Assembly (NCBI RefSeq): GCF_000711735.1
Contig: NZ_JONL01000007.1
Coordinates: 124,001 to 188,000 of the forward strand
DNA: 64,000 nt
Origin: Maridesulfovibrio frigidus DSM 17176
GTDB lineage: Bacteria; Desulfobacterota; Desulfovibrionia; Desulfovibrionales; Desulfovibrionaceae
Reading direction: 5' to 3'
Below are positions 1 to 9,144 of the stretch, piece by piece. The notes beneath the pieces are model-generated. The model was not told the DNA's origin and did not search any database. It saw nothing but the letters and a program-made list of their open reading frames with translations. Every line of letters starts with the position of its first letter. Position 1 is the first letter of the stretch. Both the position numbers and the translations under genes were made by a program.

Positions 1-695
1 GCCCTTTCAATTGCCTTTTCAAAGAAAGAACCTACATTAATTTCACTTAAAATTGGCTGCGGAATTGTAGAATATGTCCTTACAACAGAAACAAGCTTCT
101 CTAGCTTCATAGCCTCTTCAGAAATGGCCTGCATTTCTTTCTGCAAAGGATCTTTATCGGGGAGTTTTCGAGAAACAATATTAGCCAAACCACCAATAAT
201 TGAAGTGGGGTTCCGAACTTGATGGGCTACCGCTTGCGCAAGAGCGTCAAGTCCCGCAATTCTCTCTTTTTGCAACTCCACATTTCTAGATGATATTCTG
301 CGTTCACGCTCTTCCGCTTGATGGGAATCCGTAACGTCTTCAAAAAGGAAAACCATCCCTAATATTTTTGAATTATTACTAAGAAAAGAAGATGTTATTG
401 ATAATTCTTTAGTAGAGTTACTACTTTCAGGATAATAAGAGACTCGATGCGTAAGACCAATCTTCTGCTCATCAATAAGATCTATAATAACCTGATTGAA
501 TTCAACATTTGAAGATTCATTTTTGATAAAAAGTTCACCCCAACCACACCCAAGATGTTCGGTTAAATTTAAATCAAGTATTTTACATACAGCCTTATTT
601 AAAAAAACTATTTCGCCTGTATTCGAAATAACCATTAATCCAACACTAATACTTTCAACAATATTTTCAATAACAAGCTTTTTTAGCGAAGACAT
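1..695 (-). CDS. PAS-domain sensor histidine kinase, N-terminal part (C-terminus outside window)
   Basis: The reverse strand reads from an ATG at 695 to the window edge without a stop. The first ~130 residues look like a PAS sensor domain (an LMVISNTGEIVFLNKA segment early, then a closing FLFEDVTD stretch typical of PAS/PAC ends). A short coiled coil and a HisKA-like H-box with sequence AHQVRNP follow, the His being the expected autophosphorylation site. No membrane segment is seen, so a soluble sensor is likely. The ATPase domain would lie to the left of the window. A GGATAGG-like ribosome site precedes the start. H-box Gln in place of the common Glu is a mild variation. The ligand and partner regulator cannot be told from here. 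Confidence 0.8.
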   Translation of the reverse strand, partial: MSSLKKLVIENIVESISVGLMVISNTGEIVFLNKAVCKILDLNLTEHLGCGWGELFIKNESSNVEFNQVIIDLIDEQKIGLTHRVSYYPESSNSTKELSITSSFLSNNSKILGMVFLFEDVTDSHQAEERERRISSRNVELQKERIAGLDALAQAVAHQVRNPTSIIGGLANIVSRKLPDKDPLQKEMQAISEEAMKLEKLVSVVRTYSTIPQPILSEINVGSFFEKAIER

Positions 696-779
696 AATCC
701 TATCCTCATATAAAGTTCATTACTAAGAATACACCCCGCATCAAGGACAAGCAATAAATTATATGATTAAATAGGTCAG

Positions 780-2045
780 TTACTTTTTACGATTTCGACT
801 TGGAGGGGGCTCAACCCGCGGATGAGCCGATCTTTTCTGTCCTTTAAGCCAAGCATTCAAGCGAGGTTCTTCGCCCTGTTCTTTAGAGTGATAAAAAACA
901 CGGTCGGAAAGTTCAGGCGGCAAGTAGTCCTGCTCAACCCATGCTTTCGGGAAAGAGTGCGGGTACTTATAATTACGGCCATATCCCCATTCTTTTTGCA
1001 GTGCGGAAGTCGCATTCCTTAAATGAAGAGGAACCGGCTGCATACCGTTCTGCCGGATTTCTTGCTTTATCGTATGATAGGCCGCGTACGTCGTATTGCT
1101 TTTCGGGGCCAGAGCCAAGTAGACTGTAGTTTCAGACAAAGGAATAAATCCTTCAGGCATACCTATAAATTCAACAGCCTGCTGGCATGAAACAGCCATA
1201 GTCAGCGCATATGGATCTGCAAGCCCGATATCTTCACCAGCAGAAATAATCAATCTACGTGTAATAAATTTAGGGTCTTCACCGCTTTCGAGCAAACAAC
1301 CAAGATAATACAAAGCCGCGTCAGGATCACTGCCGCGAATGGACTTGATCATGGCTGAAGCAAGTTCATAATGAGAATCTCCGTCACGGTCACCGCGAAC
1401 TATCGTTTCAGGCAAGATGGTGCGTAGTTTTTCAGGTTCTCTTTTATCTTTAGGAAGCTGAGACGCATATTCAATCAGGTTAAGAAGGGTGCGCCCATCA
1501 CCACCAGACATGGAAGAAATCAAGTTAATGCTTTCCTCTTCAAGCTCGAATTCCAACTCTTCGATTGCCCGCTTGGCAATATCAGCTAAATCAAGTTTTG
1601 TTAAAGATCTAAGCCGAAGAACATGCAGCCTTGATAAAAGTTGTTTTGTAACGCTAAAAGAAGGGTTCTCGGTCGTAGTTGCGAGTAAAGTTATTTCGCC
1701 AGACTCTAGAATAGGCAGGAAAAAATCCTGCTGTGCTTTTGAAAATCTGTGAAGCTCATCAAGAATGAGAATATCCATTCCAGCAAGTTTTTTTCTAAGC
1801 GCGGCAATCCCTGCTTCCGGAGCACTGACTCGCATGTAGTGCCGTCCAGTCGATTGAGCAAGGAGCATTGCTAAGGTCGATTTGCCGCATCCCGGAGGAC
1901 CGAAAAGCAATAAACTTGGCAACCTTTTGGATCTATCGAACGCTTCGATACGTTCACGGAGATGATTCTGTCCGACGAATTGATCCAAGGTAGTGGGGCG
2001 AATGCGATCCGCAAGGGGCTGATTATCTGTTAGCTCGAGCTTCAA
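780..2045 (-). CDS. rarA: Replication-associated recombination protein A (AAA+ ATPase)
   Basis: This is a 421-aa clamp-loader-like AAA+ ATPase of the RarA/MgsA/WRNIP1 family, which acts at stalled replication forks. Visible motifs are Walker A GPPGCGKS (~residues 49-56), Walker B DELHRF (~97), sensor 1 ATTENPSF, and the C-terminal tetramerisation region with RNATSALQKEWGYGRNYKYPH. Length is normal for the family. The start is a TTG at 2045 with a GGAG site 8 nt upstream; a two-codon ATG-AAT-TGA mini-ORF lies between that site and the start and overlaps it by TTGA, so coupled initiation is possible. It is the last gene of the minus-strand run lapA-lapB-mutS-lipoprotein-lysA-rsmE-rarA. Confidence 0.95.
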   Translation of the reverse strand: MKLELTDNQPLADRIRPTTLDQFVGQNHLRERIEAFDRSKRLPSLLLFGPPGCGKSTLAMLLAQSTGRHYMRVSAPEAGIAALRKKLAGMDILILDELHRFSKAQQDFFLPILESGEITLLATTTENPSFSVTKQLLSRLHVLRLRSLTKLDLADIAKRAIEELEFELEEESINLISSMSGGDGRTLLNLIEYASQLPKDKREPEKLRTILPETIVRGDRDGDSHYELASAMIKSIRGSDPDAALYYLGCLLESGEDPKFITRRLIISAGEDIGLADPYALTMAVSCQQAVEFIGMPEGFIPLSETTVYLALAPKSNTTYAAYHTIKQEIRQNGMQPVPLHLRNATSALQKEWGYGRNYKYPHSFPKAWVEQDYLPPELSDRVFYHSKEQGEEPRLNAWLKGQKRSAHPRVEPPPSRNRKK

Positions 2046-2070
2046 TTCATTTCTCCGTTAACAAGAAAAT

Positions 2071-2799
2071 TTAGAGGGAAAGTTTTTGTTTCTCAAGGTA
2101 AGCTGCGCCAAGACAGAGCATCGCGGCAGTCTCCCACCGTAAAATACTATCGCCTAAACTACACTTTATAAAACCGCTATCCATTAACAGTTCAGCTTCA
2201 CGCGAGCTGAATCCTCCTTCAGGGCCGATTACAGCTAAAGTCGATTCTTGAGCAAAAATAGCATAATCGGGAACAGCGTCTTTTTCAGCTTTTTCCCAGA
2301 GAATAATTTTATTAGAAAAGTCCTTGGATCTTTCAATCAGATTTTCAATAGAGCCGGAAACTGTCTCTAATTTAGGCAGCCAGACATTGCCGCACTGCTT
2401 AGCTGCTGCGACATTTTTATCCTGCCATGTATCTTTAGGATTTTCAGGAACTTTACCCTGACTGAATTCACCTTGAAAAAATATAAGCCCCATAGCCTGA
2501 AGCTCAACACTTTTTTCGAGCAGCCAATTGCGCCGACTAGATTTATTCCATCCGATCGCAAGAGTAAGTCCTCTTATGTCATCAAGAATATTTTCGCTTT
2601 CCAGCTCTAAGGCTGCTCGGCTTTTTGAAATTTCATCGACTTTGAAAAGGCCTTCTCGGCCCATGCCATCAAAGAGGCGAACGGTATCACCTTTTTTAGT
2701 ACGTAGTACTTTGCACATATGACGAGCTTCGCCGCCAGCAAGAACAAAAGGGGACATCCAATTTTCGGGAGGAAGGTAGAAAGAATTTAGGCGGGACAT
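2071..2799 (-). CDS. rsmE: 16S rRNA (uracil(1498)-N(3))-methyltransferase
   Basis: A 242-aa SPOUT-class methyltransferase of the RsmE family, which methylates U1498 of 16S rRNA in the assembled 30S subunit using S-adenosylmethionine. The N-terminal part has the PUA-like region (HMCKVLRTKKGDTVRLFDG). The C-terminal trefoil-knot signatures are VIGPEGGFSSREAELL and LGDSILRWETAAML, which form the SAM pocket. Length and order match the family. It sits 25 bp upstream of rarA and ~60 bp after lysA in the same transcription direction. The ribosome site before the ATG at 2799 is weak. Confidence 0.93.
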   Translation of the reverse strand: MSRLNSFYLPPENWMSPFVLAGGEARHMCKVLRTKKGDTVRLFDGMGREGLFKVDEISKSRAALELESENILDDIRGLTLAIGWNKSSRRNWLLEKSVELQAMGLIFFQGEFSQGKVPENPKDTWQDKNVAAAKQCGNVWLPKLETVSGSIENLIERSKDFSNKIILWEKAEKDAVPDYAIFAQESTLAVIGPEGGFSSREAELLMDSGFIKCSLGDSILRWETAAMLCLGAAYLEKQKLSL

Positions 2800-2857
2800 T
2801 TTTATTTAAACAACCTGTAAAAATTGGCGGACCGGCTGAAACCGGCCCGCCAAAGAA

Positions 2858-4096
2858 TTAAGATTCAAGATTAAGAAGATCTTCGTAAGTTTCTCTTCTG
2901 CGTGCGATAATAATATCATCGCCATCAACAATAATCTCAGCTGCTCTGAGACGAGAGTTGTAGTTGGACGCCATGGTGAACCCATATGCACCAGCAGAGT
3001 AGACCGCAAGCAACTCACCCTGTTTAATTTCAGGAAGCTCACGGTCACGAGCCAAGAAATCACCGGATTCACAAATAGGTCCAACGATGTCTACTTCAAC
3101 TTTAGGACGGTCATTTTTTACAACTTCAGAAATGTTGTGGAAGGACTGATAAAGCGAAGGACGAATCAAATCATTCATTCCAGCATCTACAATCAAGAAA
3201 TTCTTAGAAGGAGTGCTTTTAGTGTACACAACTTCGGTAACAAGAATTCCTGCATTACCGGCGATAACGCGCCCGGGCTCGAGAACGATTTTCAAATTCT
3301 GTCCTTCGAGAGCTTTAGTTAATGCTTCACCAAATTCTTTAGGATGCGGAGGCTGTTCGTCATCATAAGTGATTCCGAGTCCACCACCAAGGTCGAGATG
3401 TTCAATTTCAATGCCCATGTCAGCAAGTTTGCCCTTGAACACAAGAAGTTTATCCAAAGCTTCAAGGAAAGGTTCAATTGTTGTCAACTGAGAACCAATA
3501 TGACAATCCATGCCGATAGGATCGACGTTTGAAAGAGTTTTCGCGGTTTTGTAAGCTTCAAGAGCTGTATCCATATCGAGGCCAAACTTATTCTTTTTCA
3601 TTCCTGTTGAAATGTAAGCATGAGTTTTAGGATCCACGTCAGGATTAATACGGAAGCTAATGCGCGCAGTTTTTTTCATTGATGCGGCAACTTCGTTAAT
3701 TCTGTGCATTTCAGCAACAGATTCAACATTAAACATCAAAATATCAGCTTTAAGAGCTTCTGCAATTTCGTATGCTTTTTTACCAACGCCTGAATAAACT
3801 ATGCGGCTGGCTGGAACTCCGGCCTTAAGAGCTCTGTAAAGTTCTCCACCAGAAACAATATCCATACCTGCGCCCATTTCAGCTAGAAGCTTAAGCACAC
3901 TTAAGTTTGAGTTCGCCTTAACAGAGTAGCAGGTGAGGTGATCAAGATCATTAAAAGCAGAATCAAATGCTTCGTAATGTCTGCGAAGTGTTGCAGCGGA
4001 ATAAACGTAAAGAGGTGTTCCGTATTCTTTAGCAAGTTCAGAGATATTTGCATTTTCTGCGAAAAGTTCATTATTTTTAAATTCAAAATGATGCAT
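2858..4096 (-). CDS. lysA: Diaminopimelate decarboxylase
   Basis: A 412-aa PLP enzyme of the alanine-racemase-like fold III family that decarboxylates meso-diaminopimelate to L-lysine, the last step of lysine synthesis. The PLP-lysine motif is CYSVKANSN (~residues 57-65). HIGSQ, DLGGGLG, LEPGR and the C-terminal GPICESGD and GAYGFTMASNYN are all present, the last two contributing the substrate-binding Cys and Tyr. The start at 4096 has a GGAG about 10 nt upstream. It follows the small lipoprotein gene closely. Together with dapL at 12861 it points to the LL-DAP aminotransferase variant of lysine synthesis. Confidence 0.96.
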   Translation of the reverse strand: MHHFEFKNNELFAENANISELAKEYGTPLYVYSAATLRRHYEAFDSAFNDLDHLTCYSVKANSNLSVLKLLAEMGAGMDIVSGGELYRALKAGVPASRIVYSGVGKKAYEIAEALKADILMFNVESVAEMHRINEVAASMKKTARISFRINPDVDPKTHAYISTGMKKNKFGLDMDTALEAYKTAKTLSNVDPIGMDCHIGSQLTTIEPFLEALDKLLVFKGKLADMGIEIEHLDLGGGLGITYDDEQPPHPKEFGEALTKALEGQNLKIVLEPGRVIAGNAGILVTEVVYTKSTPSKNFLIVDAGMNDLIRPSLYQSFHNISEVVKNDRPKVEVDIVGPICESGDFLARDRELPEIKQGELLAVYSAGAYGFTMASNYNSRLRAAEIIVDGDDIIIARRRETYEDLLNLES

Positions 4097-4119
4097 GTAA
4101 GAAAGACTCCATTTACTAA

Positions 4120-4575
4120 TTAAGGGGTAATTATATATACGTCGGAAATTACAAGTCCGAGGGCTTCGTATGAATTGCGAGCGACCACTCTATAACGATA
4201 GGCTTTTGTGGTATCAAGCCCGCATTCGCTGAATACGAAAGTTGAACCGTCTGTTTGTATACCTTCGGAGCCAGGGGTAAAATCCTTACGAATCGCGGGA
4301 AAAAAAGGACAGGTTATACATCCTTCGCCGGCTCCGTCGCCATCAGCCTGATATTGAAGAGACAAACTTTGTACATTTTTATAAGCCCCGTCAACCTTAA
4401 CAACGACCTTAAGACATTCACCGGTTCTGCGGCCTGTCACAGATGAAAGGCTAAACATGTCTTCACTATTTTGCGGAGAAGGCCAGCCCTTAACACCACA
4501 ACCAGTAGCAGCCAGCATTGCTACAGCCAATACTGCCAACAAAATATGTTTTTTAAATGAAAGTTTTTTCATCAA
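4120..4575 (-). CDS. Small exported lipoprotein of unknown function
   Basis: A 151-aa protein with a clear lipoprotein signal: a Lys-rich start, a hydrophobic stretch, then the lipobox LAATGC with Cys at ~residue 26, so it should be anchored in a membrane facing the periplasm. The remainder has four further cysteines, including a CITCPFF segment, and a beta-rich, fibronectin-like look with a conserved-looking AYRYRVVARNSY stretch. Its ATG overlaps the mutS stop (ATGA, 4572-4575), so the two are translationally coupled. It lies directly upstream of lysA. I do not recognise a functional family. Confidence 0.8.
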   Translation of the reverse strand: MMKKLSFKKHILLAVLAVAMLAATGCGVKGWPSPQNSEDMFSLSSVTGRRTGECLKVVVKVDGAYKNVQSLSLQYQADGDGAGEGCITCPFFPAIRKDFTPGSEGIQTDGSTFVFSECGLDTTKAYRYRVVARNSYEALGLVISDVYIITP

Positions 4576-7238
4576 TTATCTCCCAGTGATTTTTTCCACT
4601 GATTTAACAAAGTAATAGCTTCTATGGGTGACAATCCATTTACATCAAGATCACGAAGTTCTTTAACTATTTCATGATCTTCAGGTGGAGTATCGTTGTT
4701 TTCTTTTGTGCCGGAAGATATCATCCCGGGCAAGATGCTTTGTACAGTAGCCGCGCGGGCCATGGTATGCAAGTTGCTATCTTGTGATTTTTCTTCAAGA
4801 TTCGCAAGAATTTCCCTAGCGCGAACAACAACAACCTTCGGAACTCCGGCAAGTTTAGCAACTTCAATACCGTAGCTCTTATCAGCTGGTCCCGGAACAA
4901 GTCGCCGGAGAAAAAGAATGTCACCTTTCCATTCACGTACAGCAATGTTGAAATTTCTAAGGCCATCGATAACTCCTTCAAGGGAGGTAAGCTCATGGTA
5001 ATGCGTAGCAAAAAGAGTCCGAATCCCGCCGCGCGCCCTGCGGGAAAGTTCCTCTACCACCGCCCACGCTAAAGCAAGTCCATCAAAAGTAGATGTGCCG
5101 CGCCCAATTTCATCAAGGATAACAAGGCTGCGCTTAGATGCCTGACGCAAAATTCTAGCCGTCTCCATCATCTCAACCATGAAAGTGGACTGTCCCTGAG
5201 CAAGATTGTCAGATGCGCCAACTCTGGAAAAAACGCGGTCCATAAGCCCAATTCTGCCACTTGAAGCTGGAATATATGATCCCATCTGAGCCAATATTCC
5301 CATGAGTGCCACCTGTCTAAGTACAGTAGACTTACCAGCCATATTAGGACCGGTAATCAGCAGGATACGTCGTTTTTCGTCTATGGTCAGATTGTTCGGA
5401 ATATAGTTCGCAGAACCTTGAACATCCTCAACAACAGGATGCCTGCCTTCCTCGATAACAACTTCCATTCCAGCGTGGACCTCAGGACAAACCCAGCGGT
5501 TTACACGCGCAACTTCCGCAAGTCCCTGCCAAAAATCGAGTGCAGCGACTGCGTCCGCCATAAACATAAAGCGACTACGATTTCCGGCAATCTCTTCACG
5601 AATGATTTGGAACAGGTTATATTCAAGTTTTTTGCGCTGATCCGAGGCTGAAATAAGTTTCTCTTCAAGTTCTTTGAGCTGAGGACTGATGTACCTTTCA
5701 CAGTTAACAAGTGTCTGGCGGCGCTCAAAATAATCTGGAACCTGACCTTTGAACGCGTTGGAAATTTCAAAGTAATATCCGAAAACTTTATTATAGCCTA
5801 TTTTAAGTTTCGGCAGATTACAGCTTTCTTTTTCGTGCTGTAAAAGCTCGGCAAGCTTTGCTTCACCGTGCTCAGTGAGTTCTATAAACTCATCAAGTTC
5901 AGCATTATATCCGAGCTTGAAAAGTCCGCCCTCTGTAATAACAGGAGGAGGGGAGTCGACCATGGCCTTCTCAAGAAGATCAGCCACATCGGTCATGGAA
6001 TCCCACTTTTTAGCAATGGACTTAAGAACCGGCGCAACAATTACAGACTCATCTTGCGTAGTGGATGAAATAGCGTTCTTTAGAAGCTCATGAATTGGAG
6101 GTAAAGTTTTAAGACTATATCTCAAACTAATGAAATCTTTAGGATTAGCTCTACCAAGCACTACGCGCGTGGAAAGACGCTCTAAATCATAAACAGTATC
6201 CAGAAGCTCACGTATTGTGCCGCGCAATGAATCATTTTCATAAAAAAATGTAACCGCTTTCTGATTCTGATCAATAGGAGATAAGTCACGCCAAGGCTGT
6301 TTTAAGCGGGTAGAAAGAAGCCTTCCGCCCATTGGTGTTATGGTTTTATCCAAAACAGCAAGGAGAGTGCCTTTACCTTTTTTACCATCAAGACGCCTGA
6401 ATAATTCAAGATTGCGCTCAGTAACTTCATCAAGAATCATATACTTAGTCAAACTAAGAGGCCTGAACTCGCCTAAGTGCTTAAGCTCCTGCATCTGCGT
6501 TTGGCGTAAATAAGCAATGAGCGCTCCGCAAGCCTGAGTCAGCTGCGGTTTATCTTCAAGATCTAACGATTCAAGGTCTGCAACATTCTGAGATTCAAGA
6601 AGATTGTCAGAGGCAGTTTTTAAATTAAAATATCCAGCTGAAGGGGCAGGGGTTATACGGGCTTCGATATCCGCATACTGATTAGGAACAGGCTTACCCT
6701 GCTGAAGAATAAGCTCTCTAGGTCCGACTTTTAAAGCCCACTGCCAAAGATCATGTTCATTCTTGCTATGGATTCCACTCCATTGTCCCGTGGAAAAATC
6801 CATCCAAGCAAGTCCGCCGGCGGATTTAGATTCATCCCAAATGAGGGCCGCAAGATAGTTATTAGTTTTGGCATTTAAGGTAGAATCTTCAACAACCGTT
6901 CCAGGGCTAAAAACCCTCGTTACAGCTCGTTTTACAAGTCCTTTTGCCTGCTTGGGATCTTCTATCTGATCACATAGCGCAACTTTATAACCCTGCTCAA
7001 GAAGACGGGATATATACGTTTGCGCGGCATGGTGCGGAACGCCGCACATGGGAGCTTTCAGATCAGAATTAGGATTGCGACAGGTGAGGGATATTTGCAG
7101 AGCTCGCGCAGCAATTTCTGCGTCTTCAAAAAAAAGCTCGTAGAAATCTCCCATCCTATAAAAAAGTAGTGAATCAGGATGGTCCTCCTTAATCTGGAGG
7201 TACTGCTCGAACATCGGGGTGAGTTTCTGTTTGCTCAC
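4572..7238 (-). CDS. mutS: DNA mismatch repair protein MutS
   Basis: An 888-aa MutS that recognises mismatches and small loops and starts repair through ATP-driven clamp formation. The N-terminal mismatch-contact motif is seen as FYRMGDFYELF (~residues 27-37). The ATPase carries GPNMAGKST (Walker A), DEIGRGTSTFDG (Walker B) and ATHYHEL. The C-terminal tail (PIEAITLLNQWKK) matches the MutL-coupling/tetramer helix of full-length MutS. Length is typical. It begins 18 bp after lapB and overlaps the lipoprotein gene by 4 bp, so it belongs to an operon. MutL is not in the window. Confidence 0.97.
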   Translation of the reverse strand: MSKQKLTPMFEQYLQIKEDHPDSLLFYRMGDFYELFFEDAEIAARALQISLTCRNPNSDLKAPMCGVPHHAAQTYISRLLEQGYKVALCDQIEDPKQAKGLVKRAVTRVFSPGTVVEDSTLNAKTNNYLAALIWDESKSAGGLAWMDFSTGQWSGIHSKNEHDLWQWALKVGPRELILQQGKPVPNQYADIEARITPAPSAGYFNLKTASDNLLESQNVADLESLDLEDKPQLTQACGALIAYLRQTQMQELKHLGEFRPLSLTKYMILDEVTERNLELFRRLDGKKGKGTLLAVLDKTITPMGGRLLSTRLKQPWRDLSPIDQNQKAVTFFYENDSLRGTIRELLDTVYDLERLSTRVVLGRANPKDFISLRYSLKTLPPIHELLKNAISSTTQDESVIVAPVLKSIAKKWDSMTDVADLLEKAMVDSPPPVITEGGLFKLGYNAELDEFIELTEHGEAKLAELLQHEKESCNLPKLKIGYNKVFGYYFEISNAFKGQVPDYFERRQTLVNCERYISPQLKELEEKLISASDQRKKLEYNLFQIIREEIAGNRSRFMFMADAVAALDFWQGLAEVARVNRWVCPEVHAGMEVVIEEGRHPVVEDVQGSANYIPNNLTIDEKRRILLITGPNMAGKSTVLRQVALMGILAQMGSYIPASSGRIGLMDRVFSRVGASDNLAQGQSTFMVEMMETARILRQASKRSLVILDEIGRGTSTFDGLALAWAVVEELSRRARGGIRTLFATHYHELTSLEGVIDGLRNFNIAVREWKGDILFLRRLVPGPADKSYGIEVAKLAGVPKVVVVRAREILANLEEKSQDSNLHTMARAATVQSILPGMISSGTKENNDTPPEDHEIVKELRDLDVNGLSPIEAITLLNQWKKSLGDN

Positions 7239-7256
7239 AATATTATCGCGTAGGGA

Positions 7257-8396
7257 TTATTGGTTCAGTTCTTTACGGAACGTTATGGAATGCCAGCTGC
7301 GGCATCTTGGGCAAACAAAGAAAATTCTATCACGCTTAAATCCACAGCTTGAACAGGTAAACTTTTTAATTTTGTGAGCAATGTTCACAAAAAAATCCAG
7401 CTGATTTTTAAACGACGGAGTTAATTGCTGCTGATCTTGCGCAAGATTAAAAAGTTCAAGTCGAGCCAGCCAGAAATTCTGATTCAGTATCAGTGTTTTT
7501 TCAAGCCAGACACTTGCTTCTTCCTGATTGTTGCACAGCTGCAAGAGCCTTGCTCCATAATAATGCATGCTCACATCAGGATCGGAACTCTCAATTTCTT
7601 CAACCATCACTTCATAAAATGAGATATTCTTCTCACCATCAGAAACAGCAACGCTGGTCGGAGTATCGCCAAAAATTGTAGATTCAGCAAGTAGTCCTTC
7701 AACAAGAACAAATCTTAAATGATTTGGTACTTTCTGAAGTGCTTCACGAAATTTTTCACGGAAATCATCAAGCTTGTTATCCTTTTTTAAACGACTGAGG
7801 ACTAATAACCATGACTCAGTTGAACTAGGATAAATATCTATAGCTTTTTTTAGAATGCGATATGCCGTAGCGTCATCACCATCACTGAAATAATCTTCTG
7901 CACATCTGGCGAGGTAGTGCGCTTCCTGAACCGGCTGGTCCAGCTTTGCATGATAATGAGCTGCTTTTTCAAACTCGCGCCCCCGAGCTTCAATTTCAGC
8001 AAGCTCGGTCAAAATTTCTGGAGAATCACCAACAATAGCGCGTGCTTTTTCAAAAGCACTTACAGCGCGGTCTAAAAAACCACCACGACTAAAATCTCTA
8101 CCAAGCTCATAAAGAGCACGAGCTTTGGTGACAGGGGCGAGTCCGGGACGAACAATCAAACTGTTTCTTATCTGTGCGGCACGCTCAATCTCACCTTGTG
8201 ATCTGTAAAGATTACCAAGGGCAAGATAGATTTCAACAGCCTCAGGTGTATCCTTCACAGCTTTACTTAGTTCATCAATAGCAGCGCGGGTATCTGCAAG
8301 ACCTGTTTCAGTTTTAGCAATGCCAGACAAATACGACGGCGCCCGATTAACGGACGCCGTCGCTTTTTTCTTCCTGAATAAGTTTAGAAAAGACAC
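7257..8396 (-). CDS. lapB: TPR protein with C-terminal zinc ribbon, LapB-like
   Basis: A 379-aa protein with several tetratricopeptide repeats (~residues 35-330) and a C-terminal metal-binding ribbon with a CSSC pair and a CPRC pair. This is the layout of LapB (YciM), which in E. coli controls LPS synthesis by guiding LpxC turnover by FtsH. The gene follows lapA by 20 bp, the same order as lapA-lapB in enterobacteria, which supports the call. E. coli LapB is held in the membrane by an N-terminal helix; here the N-terminus (MSFLNLFRKKKA) is short and basic, with no clear membrane helix, so any membrane attachment would need LapA or another partner. Confidence 0.8.
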   Translation of the reverse strand: MSFLNLFRKKKATASVNRAPSYLSGIAKTETGLADTRAAIDELSKAVKDTPEAVEIYLALGNLYRSQGEIERAAQIRNSLIVRPGLAPVTKARALYELGRDFSRGGFLDRAVSAFEKARAIVGDSPEILTELAEIEARGREFEKAAHYHAKLDQPVQEAHYLARCAEDYFSDGDDATAYRILKKAIDIYPSSTESWLLVLSRLKKDNKLDDFREKFREALQKVPNHLRFVLVEGLLAESTIFGDTPTSVAVSDGEKNISFYEVMVEEIESSDPDVSMHYYGARLLQLCNNQEEASVWLEKTLILNQNFWLARLELFNLAQDQQQLTPSFKNQLDFFVNIAHKIKKFTCSSCGFKRDRIFFVCPRCRSWHSITFRKELNQ

Positions 8397-8416
8397 TTTA
8401 ACCTCGTAAATACGAG

Positions 8417-8770
8417 TTACTGGGCGTTTTCTTCACTTTCTTCTGCGGAGGGATAATTCTGGCCATCAAGTGGCAGGTTGCGAAGTGAATTAACTTCCTG
8501 CTCAAGATTAGCCATTTTTGTACGGCAAGTGCGAAGCTGTCCGGAAAGACGAACTTTGTCTGCCATGAAGTAAATTAAGCACAAGAAAGAGCCCGCACAG
8601 AATGCCACCAAAATCAAAAGATAGTAAGGCAAAGACTGACTTGTAAATGTGAAATCTAACAAAGACATAGAAAGTACAACTTCCTTAGAGAGCTCAGGGG
8701 TATTCTGGATGAAGAACACCATTGATACGAAAAATAAAATAACCAGAGCCAAAACCTTCAAGTAACGCAT
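8417..8770 (-). CDS. lapA: LapA-domain inner membrane protein (DUF1049)
   Basis: A 117-aa protein with two membrane helices (~residues 2-22 and 47-68) followed by a short coiled coil (KVRLSGQLRTCRTKMANLEQ) on the cytoplasmic side, the layout of LapA. The start is set at the ATG at 8770 because a strong GGAGGG site lies 6 nt upstream; a longer reading to 8809 would place that site inside the gene. It lies directly upstream of the lapB-like gene, as in E. coli. It is probably the first gene of the run that continues through mutS and lysA to rarA. Confidence 0.85.
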   Translation of the reverse strand: MRYLKVLALVILFFVSMVFFIQNTPELSKEVVLSMSLLDFTFTSQSLPYYLLILVAFCAGSFLCLIYFMADKVRLSGQLRTCRTKMANLEQEVNSLRNLPLDGQNYPSAEESEENAQ

Positions 8771-9144
8771 GAAACCCTCCTTAGTGTTACTACTCGACAA
8801 AACTGTCAAACAACGGCTTGAATCTACATATAGTTAAAGCAAGTATGCAAACTGCCGAAGCTTAATCGCATAAAGCTATAAACAACAAAGATTTTACCCA
8901 GCACAAAAAACATATCTGTAAAAGAGACAACAAACTTCACAAGGCAGCAATAATAGCACCTCAGCTTTAGACGGTACTTAAATCTTTATAAGCTGAGTTG
9001 TGCAATCAGTAAATCAAAATTATAAATATATTTAATCAAAAGTGTGCATGTTCTACACGGGTTACAGCTCAAGGGCAAGGAAAACTCTTTTTTTATTAGA
9101 CTGGCACAGAACCACTCCATTTCGAGAATAATAAGCACTCAAAA
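8771..9144. other. Intergenic region upstream of lapA
   Basis: About 370 bases with no credible gene on either strand. It holds the lapA leader (GGAGGG at ~8777-8782) and, further right, AT-rich sequence with a T-run on the plus strand at ~9090-9097. A TTGACA-like hexamer lies on the minus strand ~45 bases before lapA, but I see no well-spaced -10 box, so no promoter is called. No convincing hairpin terminator is seen for the upstream minus-strand gene. Confidence 0.5.
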
